Below are positions 1-7,182 of a stretch of DNA of 10,962 bases, piece after piece. The translations under genes were made by a program, and so were the position numbers. Each line of letters begins with the position of its first letter. Positions within the stretch are counted from its first letter, which is position 1. The notes under the pieces were generated by a model. It worked only from the letters and a program-made list of their open reading frames with translations, made no database searches and was not told where the DNA came from. This DNA comes from an uncultured Clostridia bacterium (lineage in GTDB: Bacteria > Bacillota > Clostridia > Oscillospirales > Acutalibacteraceae), in NCBI GenBank assembly GCA_947165115.1, contig CAMUZD010000027.1:1-10962 (forward strand), given 5' to 3'.

Positions 1-1014
1 AATGAGCCCGAAAATTTCGCAAAGGCGGAAAAAATCTGCCTTCCGAAGGATTATGTCGCCTACATGCTCTCGGGCGTATTCGCGACCGATACGAGCGACG
101 CCGCGGGCACTCTGTATTTTGATACGGAAAACAGGCGCTGGTCAAAGGAAATGCTCAGTCTGCTTCATATTGACGAAAGCAGACTTCCGAAGGTTTACGA
201 GAGCAGCGAAGCTGTCGGTACACTCAAAAAGGAATTTGCCGATAAGCTCGGCCTTTCCGAAAGCATAAAAATAGTCATCGGCGCGGGCGACAACGCCGCC
301 TCGGCGATAGGCACCGGAACCGTAAATGACGGCGACTGCAATATTTCGCTCGGCACCTCGGGCACAGTCTTCGTCTGCTCGGATAAATTCAACTGCGATA
401 AGAAAAACGCTATTCATTCATTCTGCTCGGCAAACGGAAAGTATCATTATCTCGCCTGCACCCTGACTGCCGCGAGCAGCCAGAAATGGTGGATTGAGGA
501 TATTCTCAGAGCGGGCTACGGCGAAGATGTTTCGGCATATACCGGGCGGTGCGGCGTTATGTTTCTGCCCTATCTTATGGGTGAGCGCTCGCCGGTCAAC
601 GATACGGCGGTCAGAGGCGTCTTCGCGGGCCTTTCGATGAATACATCAAGAGAGGAAATGACTCTCGCGGTGCTTGAGGGAGTGGCGTTCTCACTCAAGG
701 AAAATATTGAAATCATAAAGTCGCTCGGCGTGGATATACATAAATCGAAAATCTGCGGCGGCGGCACGAGAAATAAATTCTGGGTTCAGCTCTGCGCCGA
801 TATTCTCGGCATAGATATCGAGATTCCCGAATTTGAGCACGGCGGAGTTCTCGGCGCCTGCATCCTCGCGGCAAAGGGCTGCGGGAATGATATATCATCC
901 GCGTTTTACGGAATAAAAGAGACGGTTCATCCAGATAAGGCGATGAATGAATTCTATGAGAAAAAATACGCGGGATACCTTAAAATGTATCCTCTCGCAA
1001 AAGAACTGAAATGA
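1..1014 (+). CDS. xylB: Xylulokinase-type FGGY carbohydrate kinase, 3' part
   Basis: The reading frame is open from the first base, so the gene begins upstream and an internal ATG at 64 is not its start. About 337 residues are visible against roughly 490-500 for the family, so about the first 150 (N-terminal actin-like lobe) are missing. The visible part begins with the family's KDY..YMLSG.FATD.SDA.GTL stretch. It continues with the GAGDN segment holding the catalytic aspartate, the glycine-rich LGTSGTVF turn, the GERSP segment, the second FGGY signature region (LEGVAFSLKENIEII) and the ADP-binding CGGGTRN motif. Family members phosphorylate D-xylulose, or related sugars, with ATP in the cytoplasm, feeding the pentose phosphate pathway. 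Exact sugar specificity cannot be read from this fragment. The stop overlaps the larE start (ATGA), suggesting co-transcription. Confidence 0.9.
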   Translation, partial: NEPENFAKAEKICLPKDYVAYMLSGVFATDTSDAAGTLYFDTENRRWSKEMLSLLHIDESRLPKVYESSEAVGTLKKEFADKLGLSESIKIVIGAGDNAASAIGTGTVNDGDCNISLGTSGTVFVCSDKFNCDKKNAIHSFCSANGKYHYLACTLTAASSQKWWIEDILRAGYGEDVSAYTGRCGVMFLPYLMGERSPVNDTAVRGVFAGLSMNTSREEMTLAVLEGVAFSLKENIEIIKSLGVDIHKSKICGGGTRNKFWVQLCADILGIDIEIPEFEHGGVLGACILAAKGCGNDISSAFYGIKETVHPDKAMNEFYEKKYAGYLKMYPLAKELK

Positions 1015-1811
1015 ACGGACTTTTTGAAAAATACGATAATCTGAAGGCTCAACTCGTCTGCGCCGGCTCCGTCGCGGTCGCTTTCTCGGGCGGGGTTGAT
1101 TCCTCGCTGCTGCTCTACGCGGCAAAGGACGCCCTCGGCGAAAAGGCGGCGGCTGTAACGGTCGTCTCCCCTCTGCTCTCCGGTACGGAGAGGAGCGATG
1201 CGGATGAATTCTGCAGAAGATTCGGCATCAGGCAGATTATTCTTGAAACTGATCCTCTTGAAATACCCGGCTTTGCCGAAAATCCCGCCGACCGCTGCTA
1301 TATCTGCAAGCGTGCGCTGTTTGAAAAGATACTCGCGACCGCACGCGAAAACGGATTCAGCGCCGTCGCGGAGGGAGCGAACACCGATGATGACGGCGAT
1401 TACAGACCCGGCAAAAGGGCGACTGCCGAGCTCGGAATCCTGACTCCCCTGCGCTCCGCCGGGCTTTCAAAGGCGGAAATCAGGGAGCTCTCGGCGCATT
1501 TCAATCTGCCGTCGGCGGCAAAGCCCTCGTTCGCCTGCCTTGCAACAAGATTTCCGACGGGCACTCTCATAACCGCGGATAAGCTGAAACAGGCGGAGAA
1601 GGCGGAACGCTTCCTCTTTGAACTCGGCTTCACGCAGTTCAGAGTGAGAATCCACGGGGAGGACGCGAGAATCGAGATTCCGCAGGCGGATTTCGAAAAG
1701 TTCATTGAAGAAGGCACAAGAAAAGCGGTTTATGATTATTTAAGAGAAATCGGCTTCCGCTTTGTTTCCCTTGACATAAACGGCTATAAAACAGGCAATA
1801 TGAATATCTGA
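1011..1811 (+). CDS. larE: LarE, ATP-dependent pyridinium-3,5-biscarboxylate mononucleotide sulfur transferase
   Basis: The 266-residue protein is full length for LarE. It carries the PP-loop SGGVDSS (residues 26-32) that binds ATP, an EGANTDD segment (121-127), and the KPSFACLATRFPTGT signature (171-185) holding the sulfur-donor cysteine, C176. LarE adenylates the biscarboxylated pyridinium nucleotide made by LarB and swaps carboxylate oxygens for sulfur, a step towards the nickel-pincer cofactor of lactate racemase and related racemases/epimerases. Two further cysteines occur in RCYICK (C96, C99). With C176 they match the three-cysteine type of LarE, reported to hold an iron-sulfur cluster and work catalytically rather than sacrificing its own sulfur; that assignment is inference. 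The start overlaps the upstream kinase stop by four bases. No larB, larC or larA is visible nearby. Confidence 0.93.
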   Translation: MNGLFEKYDNLKAQLVCAGSVAVAFSGGVDSSLLLYAAKDALGEKAAAVTVVSPLLSGTERSDADEFCRRFGIRQIILETDPLEIPGFAENPADRCYICKRALFEKILATARENGFSAVAEGANTDDDGDYRPGKRATAELGILTPLRSAGLSKAEIRELSAHFNLPSAAKPSFACLATRFPTGTLITADKLKQAEKAERFLFELGFTQFRVRIHGEDARIEIPQADFEKFIEEGTRKAVYDYLREIGFRFVSLDINGYKTGNMNI

Positions 1812-1826
1812 AAAGAGGCAAACACT

Positions 1827-2633
1827 ATGAAAAAGGCATTATCAATTATCCTCGCGCTGGTTATGATTCTCTCCGTGACCGTCATCGGCTTCGCGGAAGA
1901 AGAAAAGGAAACTCTCAATTATCTCCTGCTCGGCGATTCAATAGCCAGGGGCTCGGGAGTTCTCAATCACGATGAGGCCTGCTTCGGCAGAATAGTCGCC
2001 GATACCAACGGCTATAACTACAAAAACCGCGGAATTGACGGCTTCACGACCGCAAACCTTGTGAATGAGCTCAATAAATCCGATGTAATCAGGGATGTTG
2101 CCGAAGCGGATATCATAAGCATTTCAATAGGCGGCAATGATTTTCTCGGCAAAACCATCTTCCTCAATATGATTAAGCTCGTCATCGAGGCGGCGTTCGG
2201 AAATCTGGAGCCCAGCAAGCAGATAGTCGAATCGGCCTATGATAATTTCTGCATCATAATCGGCAAAATCAAAGAGATAAATCCCGAAGCGACCATTCTC
2301 TTCCAGACTCTCTACGCTCCGAATTATCCGCTCGTCGGCGCTCAGCTTGAGAGAATCATTACTCTCCTAAACGAAAAGCTCGTATCCTATCTTGATGAGA
2401 ATCCCGAAGCTTTCACCGTTGTCGATGTCCACGCGGCGCTCAAGGGCGTTTTCGGATTCACCGCGCTCGATACGATTCATCCGAACGCGAAAGGAAACGT
2501 GCTGATTGCGAGAGAGGTTCTCAAGGTTCTCAAGGAGCTCGGACTCGGCGAAGCGACGGAACCTGTCATCAACCACCCCGGCGTCAATGAAATAGCTCTG
2601 CCCATCTGGCCGATACTGCAGCTGTTCGTATAA
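1827..2633 (+). CDS. Secreted SGNH/GDSL-family hydrolase
   Basis: The 268-residue protein has a typical signal peptide: MKK, a hydrophobic core at about residues 4-21, and a likely signal peptidase I site after FA (about 22-23). The SGNH blocks follow: GDSIA with nucleophile S38 (block I), NRGIDGFTT (block II, about 67-75), GGND with N104 (block III), and DTIHPN with D215 and H218 (block V), completing the catalytic Ser-Asp-His triad. Family members are esterases, lipases or acyl-hydrolases, some acting on acetylated polysaccharides or peptidoglycan; the substrate cannot be told here. The C-terminus ends in a hydrophobic stretch (IALPIWPILQLFV) without an LPXTG motif or basic tail. An AGAGG ribosome site at 1814-1818 supports the start. 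The stop TAA overlaps the tcdA start by one base. Confidence 0.9.
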   Translation: MKKALSIILALVMILSVTVIGFAEEEKETLNYLLLGDSIARGSGVLNHDEACFGRIVADTNGYNYKNRGIDGFTTANLVNELNKSDVIRDVAEADIISISIGGNDFLGKTIFLNMIKLVIEAAFGNLEPSKQIVESAYDNFCIIIGKIKEINPEATILFQTLYAPNYPLVGAQLERIITLLNEKLVSYLDENPEAFTVVDVHAALKGVFGFTALDTIHPNAKGNVLIAREVLKVLKELGLGEATEPVINHPGVNEIALPIWPILQLFV

Positions 2634-3373
2634 TGGATAATCGTTTTTTACGCACCGAAATGCTTATCGGGAAAGGGAATCTCGATAAGCTGCGCAAATC
2701 AAGGGTTGCCGTCTTCGGCATAGGCGGAGTCGGCGGATACGCCTGCGAGGCGCTCGCGAGATGCGGAATAGGAAGTTTTCTGCTCGTTGACAGCGACACC
2801 GTTTCCGAAACCAATATCAACAGGCAGATTATCGCGGATACCTCGACTGTCGGCAGGCCCAAAACCGAAGTGATGAAAGAGCGTATGCTCAGAATCAATC
2901 CCGACGTCAGCGTCGAAATCAGGGACTGCTTCTTCCTGCCGGAAAACGCGGATACATTTGAGCTCGGCGGATTCGATTATATTATTGATGCCGTCGATAC
3001 TCTCACCGCGAAGCTCACCCTGATAGAAAAGGCGAAGAAGGAGAATGCTCCGATTATATGCGCGATGGGTGCGGGCAACAAGCTCGACCCGACCGCTTTC
3101 AGGGTGGCGGATATTTATGACACTCAGGTCTGCCCCCTCGCAAAAAGAATGCGCAAGGAGTGCAGAAACCGCGGCATCGATTCGCTCAAGGTGGTCTATT
3201 CCGAGGAGGAGCCACGCAAGCCGTCGGAAGAAGCGGCTCAGACCGCGTCGGCGGAGCGCAGTCCCGACGCTCCGAGAAGGGATCTGCCCGGCAGCATATC
3301 TTTTGTGCCTCCCGCAGTCGGCCTGATTATCGCTTCCGAGGTCGTAAAAGACCTCATAATGCTCCCGGATTGA
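2633..3373 (+). CDS. tcdA: tRNA threonylcarbamoyladenosine dehydratase TcdA (ThiF/E1-like)
   Basis: The 246-residue protein is the usual length for the YgdL/TcdA branch of the ThiF/E1 superfamily. It shows the opening RFLRTEMLIG, the nucleotide-binding loop GIGGVGG (29-35), the acidic LVDSDTV strand end (51-57), the NINRQ motif (61-65), IDAVDT (118-123), and the GSISFVPP...GLIIASEVVKDLI tail. TcdA uses ATP to dehydrate t6A at position 37 of ANN-decoding tRNAs to the cyclic form ct6A, helping decoding. A charged, Ala/Glu/Arg-rich stretch (about residues 191-220) is a variable linker. The ATG overlaps the stop of the SGNH hydrolase gene (TAATG) and has no clear ribosome site, so translation is probably coupled. 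It is the last gene of the upstream cluster; its terminator lies about 135 bases downstream. Confidence 0.9.
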   Translation: MDNRFLRTEMLIGKGNLDKLRKSRVAVFGIGGVGGYACEALARCGIGSFLLVDSDTVSETNINRQIIADTSTVGRPKTEVMKERMLRINPDVSVEIRDCFFLPENADTFELGGFDYIIDAVDTLTAKLTLIEKAKKENAPIICAMGAGNKLDPTAFRVADIYDTQVCPLAKRMRKECRNRGIDSLKVVYSEEEPRKPSEEAAQTASAERSPDAPRRDLPGSISFVPPAVGLIIASEVVKDLIMLPD

Positions 3374-3382
3374 TGTAATTAT

Positions 3383-3404
3383 TGTAAGGTGATTTTACTT
3401 TACA
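3383..3404. promoter_or_regulatory. 22-base imperfect inverted repeat, possible operator or hairpin
   Basis: The arms TGTAAGG (3383-3389) and CTTTACA (3398-3404) pair over seven positions with one G-T wobble around an 8-base centre. It lies ten bases past the tcdA stop. The total length and outer bases match the repeat at 3482-3503, which suggests two copies of one binding site. No run of T follows, so it is not a convincing terminator. Confidence 0.3.
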
Positions 3405-3481
3405 GATACGTTATCCGATATTCTGTTTATTTTATAAAATAATAGAAGCGTATTATTTGACACAATTCAATAATTATAATT

Positions 3482-3503
3482 TGTAAAGCAAAGGTGCTTT
3501 ACA
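3482..3503. promoter_or_regulatory. 22-base perfect inverted repeat, possible operator
   Basis: The arms TGTAAAGCA (3482-3490) and TGCTTTACA (3495-3503) are perfectly complementary over nine bases with a 4-base centre (AAGG). It lies directly downstream of a TATAAT-like hexamer (3475-3480) and just upstream of the terminator stem at 3508. It could be a protein-binding palindrome near a start point, or an RNA hairpin stacked on the terminator. The sequence alone does not decide. Confidence 0.4.
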
Positions 3504-3507
3504 CTTG

Positions 3508-3548
3508 AAATCTCCGTTTCCGGTTTCAGAGCGGGGATTTTTTATTTT
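3508..3548 (+). terminator. Rho-independent terminator after tcdA
   Basis: The arms AAATCTCCG (3508-3516) and CGGGGATTT (3532-3540) form a nine-pair stem with one G-T wobble and a 15-base loop. The 3' arm runs into a T-rich tract (3538-3548). It most likely ends the xylB-larE-SGNH-tcdA transcript before the D-amino acid operon. Confidence 0.7.
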
Positions 3549-3596
3549 CCCTGACGGAAAAAACCGAAATTTTTCACAAATTTTCTTATGAGATAC

Positions 3597-3624
3597 TTTA
3601 CTTTTATAGTAAAAGGTCTATAAT
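3597..3624 (+). promoter_or_regulatory. Probable sigma-A promoter of the dat-alr operon
   Basis: A consensus -10 hexamer TATAAT (3619-3624) lies 16 bases downstream of TTTACT (3597-3602), which matches four of six positions of the -35 consensus. Transcription would begin near 3631, leaving a leader of about 32 bases before the dat ATG. The -35 overlaps a CTTTAC sequence (3596-3601) shared with the right arms of the two upstream inverted repeats, so the same regulator could act here. Confidence 0.5.
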
Positions 3625-3650
3625 TGATAGTTGGTAAATTTATTATTTAT

Positions 3651-3656
3651 GAGGTG
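3651..3656 (+). promoter_or_regulatory. Ribosome binding site that fixes the dat start
   Basis: GAGGTG lies six bases before the ATG at 3663 and decides the start against an in-frame ATG at 3624. That upstream ATG sits inside or next to the probable promoter and has no ribosome site. Confidence 0.8.
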
Positions 3657-3662
3657 ATTTCT

Positions 3663-4508
3663 ATGAAAACATTGGGCTACTACAACGGCAAATACGACGA
3701 AATCGAGAATATGACTATTCCGATGATTGACAGAGTCAGCTGGTTCGGTGACGGCATCTATGATGCGACCTACTCCCACAATCACAAGATTTTCGATCTC
3801 GATCATCATCTCACCCGCTTTTATAACAGCGCGAAGATTCTTGAAATCAATATTCCGATTCCCAAGGACGAGCTCGCCGCCCTTCTCAAGGACCTTGTGC
3901 TCAAGGTTGACGACGGCGATCAGTTTGTATATATGCAGTGCACCAGAGGCAGCGCGCCGAGAAATCACATTTACGACGCCGATATGAAAGGCAATCTCTG
4001 GGTCACCCTCACTCCCCAGCCCGTAGCGGATACCTATACCCCGATAGATGTAATCACTTTTGAGGATAAGCGCTTCTTATACTGCAACTGCAAAACCCTC
4101 AACCTCATCCCCTCCGTGCTCGGAGCCACAGCAGCTGACAGAGCCGGCTGCAAGGAAGCTATATTCCACAGGGGCGATATCGTCACTGAATGCGCCCACT
4201 CAAATGTTTCCATATTCAAAGACGGCAAGGTCATCACCCACCCGCTCGATGACAAGATTCTGCCCGGCACGGCGAGAATCCGTCTGCTCGCTTTCGCCGA
4301 GAAGCTCGGCTTTGCTACCGAAGAGAGAGAATATACTCTCGACGAGCTTATGAACGCGGACGAGGTCATCGTACACTCAACCGGTTCCTTCTGCATCCCC
4401 GTCGCCCATGTTGACGGCAAGCCCGTCGGCGGTAAGGCGCCCGAAATGCTCAAAACCATTCAGGACGCCCTCGTTGCGGATTATGAGGAGCAGTGCAAGG
4501 CAGACTGA
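3663..4508 (+). CDS. dat: D-amino acid transaminase (class IV, PLP-dependent)
   Basis: The 281-residue protein matches the length and layout of Bacillus D-amino acid transaminase. Visible landmarks are DRVSWFGDGIYDA with Y33, the RGSAPRNH motif (95-102) giving R100 and H102 that grip the substrate carboxylate, the PLP-binding lysine K144 in CKTLNLIPSVLG, E177 in VTEC that contacts the PLP ring nitrogen, and SNVSIFKDG. These residues match Tyr31, Arg98, His100, Lys145 and Glu177 of the Bacillus enzyme and favour a D-specific enzyme over branched-chain transaminase or aminodeoxychorismate lyase. The enzyme typically interconverts D-alanine + 2-oxoglutarate with pyruvate + D-glutamate in the cytoplasm. 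It is the first gene of the operon, and with alr at the far end it would link L-alanine, D-alanine and D-glutamate. Confidence 0.9.
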   Translation: MKTLGYYNGKYDEIENMTIPMIDRVSWFGDGIYDATYSHNHKIFDLDHHLTRFYNSAKILEINIPIPKDELAALLKDLVLKVDDGDQFVYMQCTRGSAPRNHIYDADMKGNLWVTLTPQPVADTYTPIDVITFEDKRFLYCNCKTLNLIPSVLGATAADRAGCKEAIFHRGDIVTECAHSNVSIFKDGKVITHPLDDKILPGTARIRLLAFAEKLGFATEEREYTLDELMNADEVIVHSTGSFCIPVAHVDGKPVGGKAPEMLKTIQDALVADYEEQCKAD

Positions 4509-5535
4509 TTTCAGAAACCTCGATCAGCTTATGAATCTTGACCCTCGCGGCTACGGCGTCTGCCGTATTCTCTACAACGGCTCCCGCAAATTCACGGGCG
4601 AGCCGCTCTCAACCCACGCCGCGAAGGGGCTTATCAAAAATGTTAAAAAAGGAGAGCTCGTCTATATCCTGACGGGCTTTGTCCTTATGCCCTGGAACGA
4701 GGCGGAGACCGACGGCATCATCTCCTCAACCGTCTTTGCCAGATTCCTTATAAACGCCTTCGGCGCAAAGCCGGTGATGATAGTTCCCGACCAGTGCAAC
4801 AAATCCATCGCGGCGATGTGCAAGGTGCTCGATATGGAGCTCACCGTTGATTTGGACAACATCGGCGAAAACACCGTCTGCGTCGTGAATTTCACGAAGA
4901 ATGATGACGAGGCGGAAAAATGCGCGGATGAAATTCTCTCCCACGGCAGGCCCTGCGTCTGCTTTACCAACGAAGCGCCCGGAAGAAACAAAAACGGCTA
5001 TTATCACAATGCCACCGGCGTCAACACAACCGATGTCGAGGCAAAATACGATGTTCTTTTCAGAAAATGTCAGGCCCTCGGAGTCTGGAATCTCTCAATC
5101 GGCGATCTCGGCAATGAAATAGGCATGGGAGCCATTGAGGAGCATATCAGAAAATACGTTCCATACGCGGAGCTCGGCGGCTGCAAGGCGGGCACGGGCT
5201 ACGGCATCCTCGCCGACACGGCGGCGGACAACATTATCACCGCGACCGTTTCCGACTGGGGCTGCAACGCTCTTATGGCGGCTGCGGCGTTCATTCTCGG
5301 CAAGCCGTCGCTCTTCCACACGGGAGAAATGCAGGCGAAGGTCATGGAGGCCGCCGCGAATGCCGGAATGCTTGATATGTACGGCGAAGCAAGACCTTAT
5401 ATCGACGGCTTCGGCGAGAATATAAACTGCCCGATGGTCTCTCTCATGAAAGCTCTCATCGAGTATCCGCCGACCGTAACCGACAAGACCGAGCACTGGT
5501 TTACCAACACCATCAGGAAAGGATTCTTCGGCTGA
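4483..5535 (+). CDS. DUF4392 protein, D-glutamate cyclase-like C-terminal domain
   Basis: Taking the ATG at 4483 gives 350 residues and a 26-base overlap with dat. An ATG at 4531 (MNLDPRGYG) and a TTG at 4474 are alternatives. None has a strong ribosome site, so coupling to dat translation is likely and the start is uncertain. Family landmarks are the ETDG segment within TGFVLMPWNEAETDG (64-78), EAPGRNKNGYYHN (164-176), SIGDLGNEIGMG (205-216) and VSDWGCNAL (256-264). DUF4392 forms the C-terminal half of mammalian D-glutamate cyclase (DGLUCY), a mitochondrial enzyme that turns D-glutamate into 5-oxo-D-proline. The DUF1445 half is encoded separately at 7183, so the two proteins may act together; this is inference. 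The stop overlaps the pxpB start by one base. Confidence 0.85.
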   Translation: MRSSARQTDFRNLDQLMNLDPRGYGVCRILYNGSRKFTGEPLSTHAAKGLIKNVKKGELVYILTGFVLMPWNEAETDGIISSTVFARFLINAFGAKPVMIVPDQCNKSIAAMCKVLDMELTVDLDNIGENTVCVVNFTKNDDEAEKCADEILSHGRPCVCFTNEAPGRNKNGYYHNATGVNTTDVEAKYDVLFRKCQALGVWNLSIGDLGNEIGMGAIEEHIRKYVPYAELGGCKAGTGYGILADTAADNIITATVSDWGCNALMAAAAFILGKPSLFHTGEMQAKVMEAAANAGMLDMYGEARPYIDGFGENINCPMVSLMKALIEYPPTVTDKTEHWFTNTIRKGFFG

Positions 5536-6257
5536 TGTTTTACGAATTTCTGTCGAATGCCGACACGGCGCTGACAGTGCAGTTTGAAAGAAAAATCAGC
5601 GATGAGGTAAACGGCTTCGTGACCGCCCTCGCCGCTGTGATTGAGGATAAAAAAATATCCGGCGTCATCGAGCTTATCCCGACCTTTACCTCGCTGACCG
5701 TGCTCTATGACTGCGCGGTTATCAGAGCCGGCCGGTTAAAGGAAGAAATATCCTCGCTGATTGACTCGATGTCTGTCGGCGGAGCGAAAAACGCAAAGAT
5801 TTATAATATTCCCGTCTGCTATGATGAGCAGTTTTCTCCCGATATGGGCAATGTCACGGAGCATACGGGCCTCTCGCGCGATGAGGTTATCGCTCTTCAT
5901 ACCTCAAAGCCCTATCTTATCTATATGCTCGGCTTTTTGCCGGGCTTTGCGTATCTCGGCGGAATGGATGAGCGCCTCGCGACTCCCCGCCTCAAATCCC
6001 CGCGCCTTGAAATCTTTGAGGGAGCAGTCGGAATCGGCGGAAGCCAGACCGGAATTTATCCCATCGCCTCGCCCGGCGGCTGGCAGCTGCTCGGCAAAAC
6101 TCCCGTTAAGGTTTTCGACCCTTCAAAGGAGAATCCGATTCTCTACAAAGCGGGAGACTATATAAAGTTTTATCCCGTAACCCTTGAAGAATATGAAAAA
6201 ATCGAAGCGAAGGTTCGTGCGGGAGAATACACACCTGAGATAACGGAGGCGGAGTGA
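5535..6257 (+). CDS. pxpB: 5-oxoprolinase subunit PxpB (KipI / allophanate hydrolase subunit 1 family)
   Basis: The 240-residue protein is full length. It has the family signatures IPVCYDEQFSPDMG (92-105), GFLPGFAYLGGMDERLATPR (133-152) and the G..QTGIYPI.SPGGWQLLG region (168-187). PxpB acts with PxpA and PxpC as a cytoplasmic ATP-dependent 5-oxoprolinase that opens pyroglutamate to glutamate; in Bacillus the homologue KipI was first known as an inhibitor of the sporulation kinase KinA. Here the neighbouring pxpC and pxpA support the 5-oxoprolinase role. The ATG overlaps the preceding stop (TGATG), and an AAAGGA sequence (5518-5523) about 11 bases upstream may be its ribosome site. It overlaps pxpC by one base in the same way. 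Confidence 0.95.
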   Translation: MFYEFLSNADTALTVQFERKISDEVNGFVTALAAVIEDKKISGVIELIPTFTSLTVLYDCAVIRAGRLKEEISSLIDSMSVGGAKNAKIYNIPVCYDEQFSPDMGNVTEHTGLSRDEVIALHTSKPYLIYMLGFLPGFAYLGGMDERLATPRLKSPRLEIFEGAVGIGGSQTGIYPIASPGGWQLLGKTPVKVFDPSKENPILYKAGDYIKFYPVTLEEYEKIEAKVRAGEYTPEITEAE

Positions 6258-7180
6258 TGCTTGAAATTATTACCGGCGGCGCGCTCTCAACCGTGCAGGA
6301 TGCGGGCAGATTCGGCGTTATGAAAAACGGCTTCACCCAGAGCGGAGCGATGGATTCGCATTCGATGAAGCTCGCGAACGCCCTGCTGAAAAACGACCTG
6401 AACGCACCCGTTATTGAAATGACGATGAAGGGCCTCACCGCCTGGTTTGACGATGAGACTTATTTCTGCCTGAGCGGCGGAAATTTCAGCGCAAAGCTCA
6501 ATGAAAACAAGATAGAAAGAAACACTGTTTATAAAGCAAAGAAGAATGATATCATTTCCGTCGGCGCGGCGACGGAGGGCTTCAGATGCTGCCTCGCCGT
6601 CGGCGGCGGCTTCAGAGTTCCCCTGTTTATGGGCAGCGCATCGACGAATCTCAAGATTTCACTCGGCGGATATGAGGGCAGAAAGCTTCGCACCTATGAT
6701 AAAATCGAAACGGGAACCCCCTCGCCCGGTATTAAAGAAGGCGACTGCGTTCCCGCGGAGGATTATCCGGCCGTGATTGAAGTCGGAGCAGTTCCCGGTC
6801 CGCAGGACGATATGTTCACCGGTGAGGATATTGAGACCTTCTTCTGCGCAGAATACACCGTCACGAGCGAGCTCGACCGTATGGGCATCCGCCTTGACGG
6901 TCCCGAGCTTCAGAGCAAAAGCGGAAAGGACATAATCTCCGACGGCATAGTCTTCGGCTCCGTTCAGATTCCGAACTCGGGAAAACCGATTATTCTTATG
7001 GCAGATCATCAGACCACAGGCGGCTACGCCAAGATAGCTACTGTCGCATCCGCAGAATTATCAAAGCTCGCGCAGGCGAGACCCGGCAATAAAATCCGCT
7101 TCGTTAAAATGAGCGTTGAAGAGGCCGAGGAGCTTGCGGTTAAAGAAAAACAATACTTTGAAGAACTTTTGAAGAGGTAA
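6257..7180 (+). CDS. pxpC: 5-oxoprolinase subunit PxpC (KipA / biotin-dependent carboxyltransferase-like)
   Basis: The ATG at 6257 is chosen over a GTG at 6254 because GGAGG (6245-6249) lies seven bases upstream of it. The 307-residue protein is close to the usual 310-330. Landmarks are STVQDAGRFG (11-20), QSGAMD (28-33), AVGGGF (114-119), MGSAST (125-130, often LGSRST), VGAVPGPQDD (176-185), SELDRMGIRLDG (204-215) and ADHQTTGGYAKIATV (249-263). The fold is shared with urea amidolyase and carboxyltransferase domains, but in this setting the protein is the third part of the ATP-dependent 5-oxoprolinase. The next gene follows after two bases. Confidence 0.95.
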   Translation: MLEIITGGALSTVQDAGRFGVMKNGFTQSGAMDSHSMKLANALLKNDLNAPVIEMTMKGLTAWFDDETYFCLSGGNFSAKLNENKIERNTVYKAKKNDIISVGAATEGFRCCLAVGGGFRVPLFMGSASTNLKISLGGYEGRKLRTYDKIETGTPSPGIKEGDCVPAEDYPAVIEVGAVPGPQDDMFTGEDIETFFCAEYTVTSELDRMGIRLDGPELQSKSGKDIISDGIVFGSVQIPNSGKPIILMADHQTTGGYAKIATVASAELSKLAQARPGNKIRFVKMSVEEAEELAVKEKQYFEELLKR

Positions 7181-7182
7181 AT

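Noticed and set aside
64..66. ATG as the start of the xylulokinase
   Set aside because: Upstream in-frame residues (KDYVAYMLSG) are conserved family sequence, so the gene begins before the window.
3457..3480. TTGACA plus TATAAT as a strong promoter
   Set aside because: The spacer is only 12 bases, too short for a normal sigma-A promoter. It is kept only as part of a low-interest observation.
3624..3662. Longer dat protein starting at 3624
   Set aside because: That ATG overlaps the probable -10 region and has no ribosome site. The ATG at 3663 has GAGGTG six bases upstream, and homology begins there.
4034..4459. 141-residue minus-strand open frame inside dat
   Set aside because: It is a shadow of the conserved dat coding strand, with low-complexity Ser-rich content and no family resemblance.
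6254..6256. GTG start for pxpC
   Set aside because: The ATG three bases later has ideal GGAGG spacing and the common TGATG overlap.
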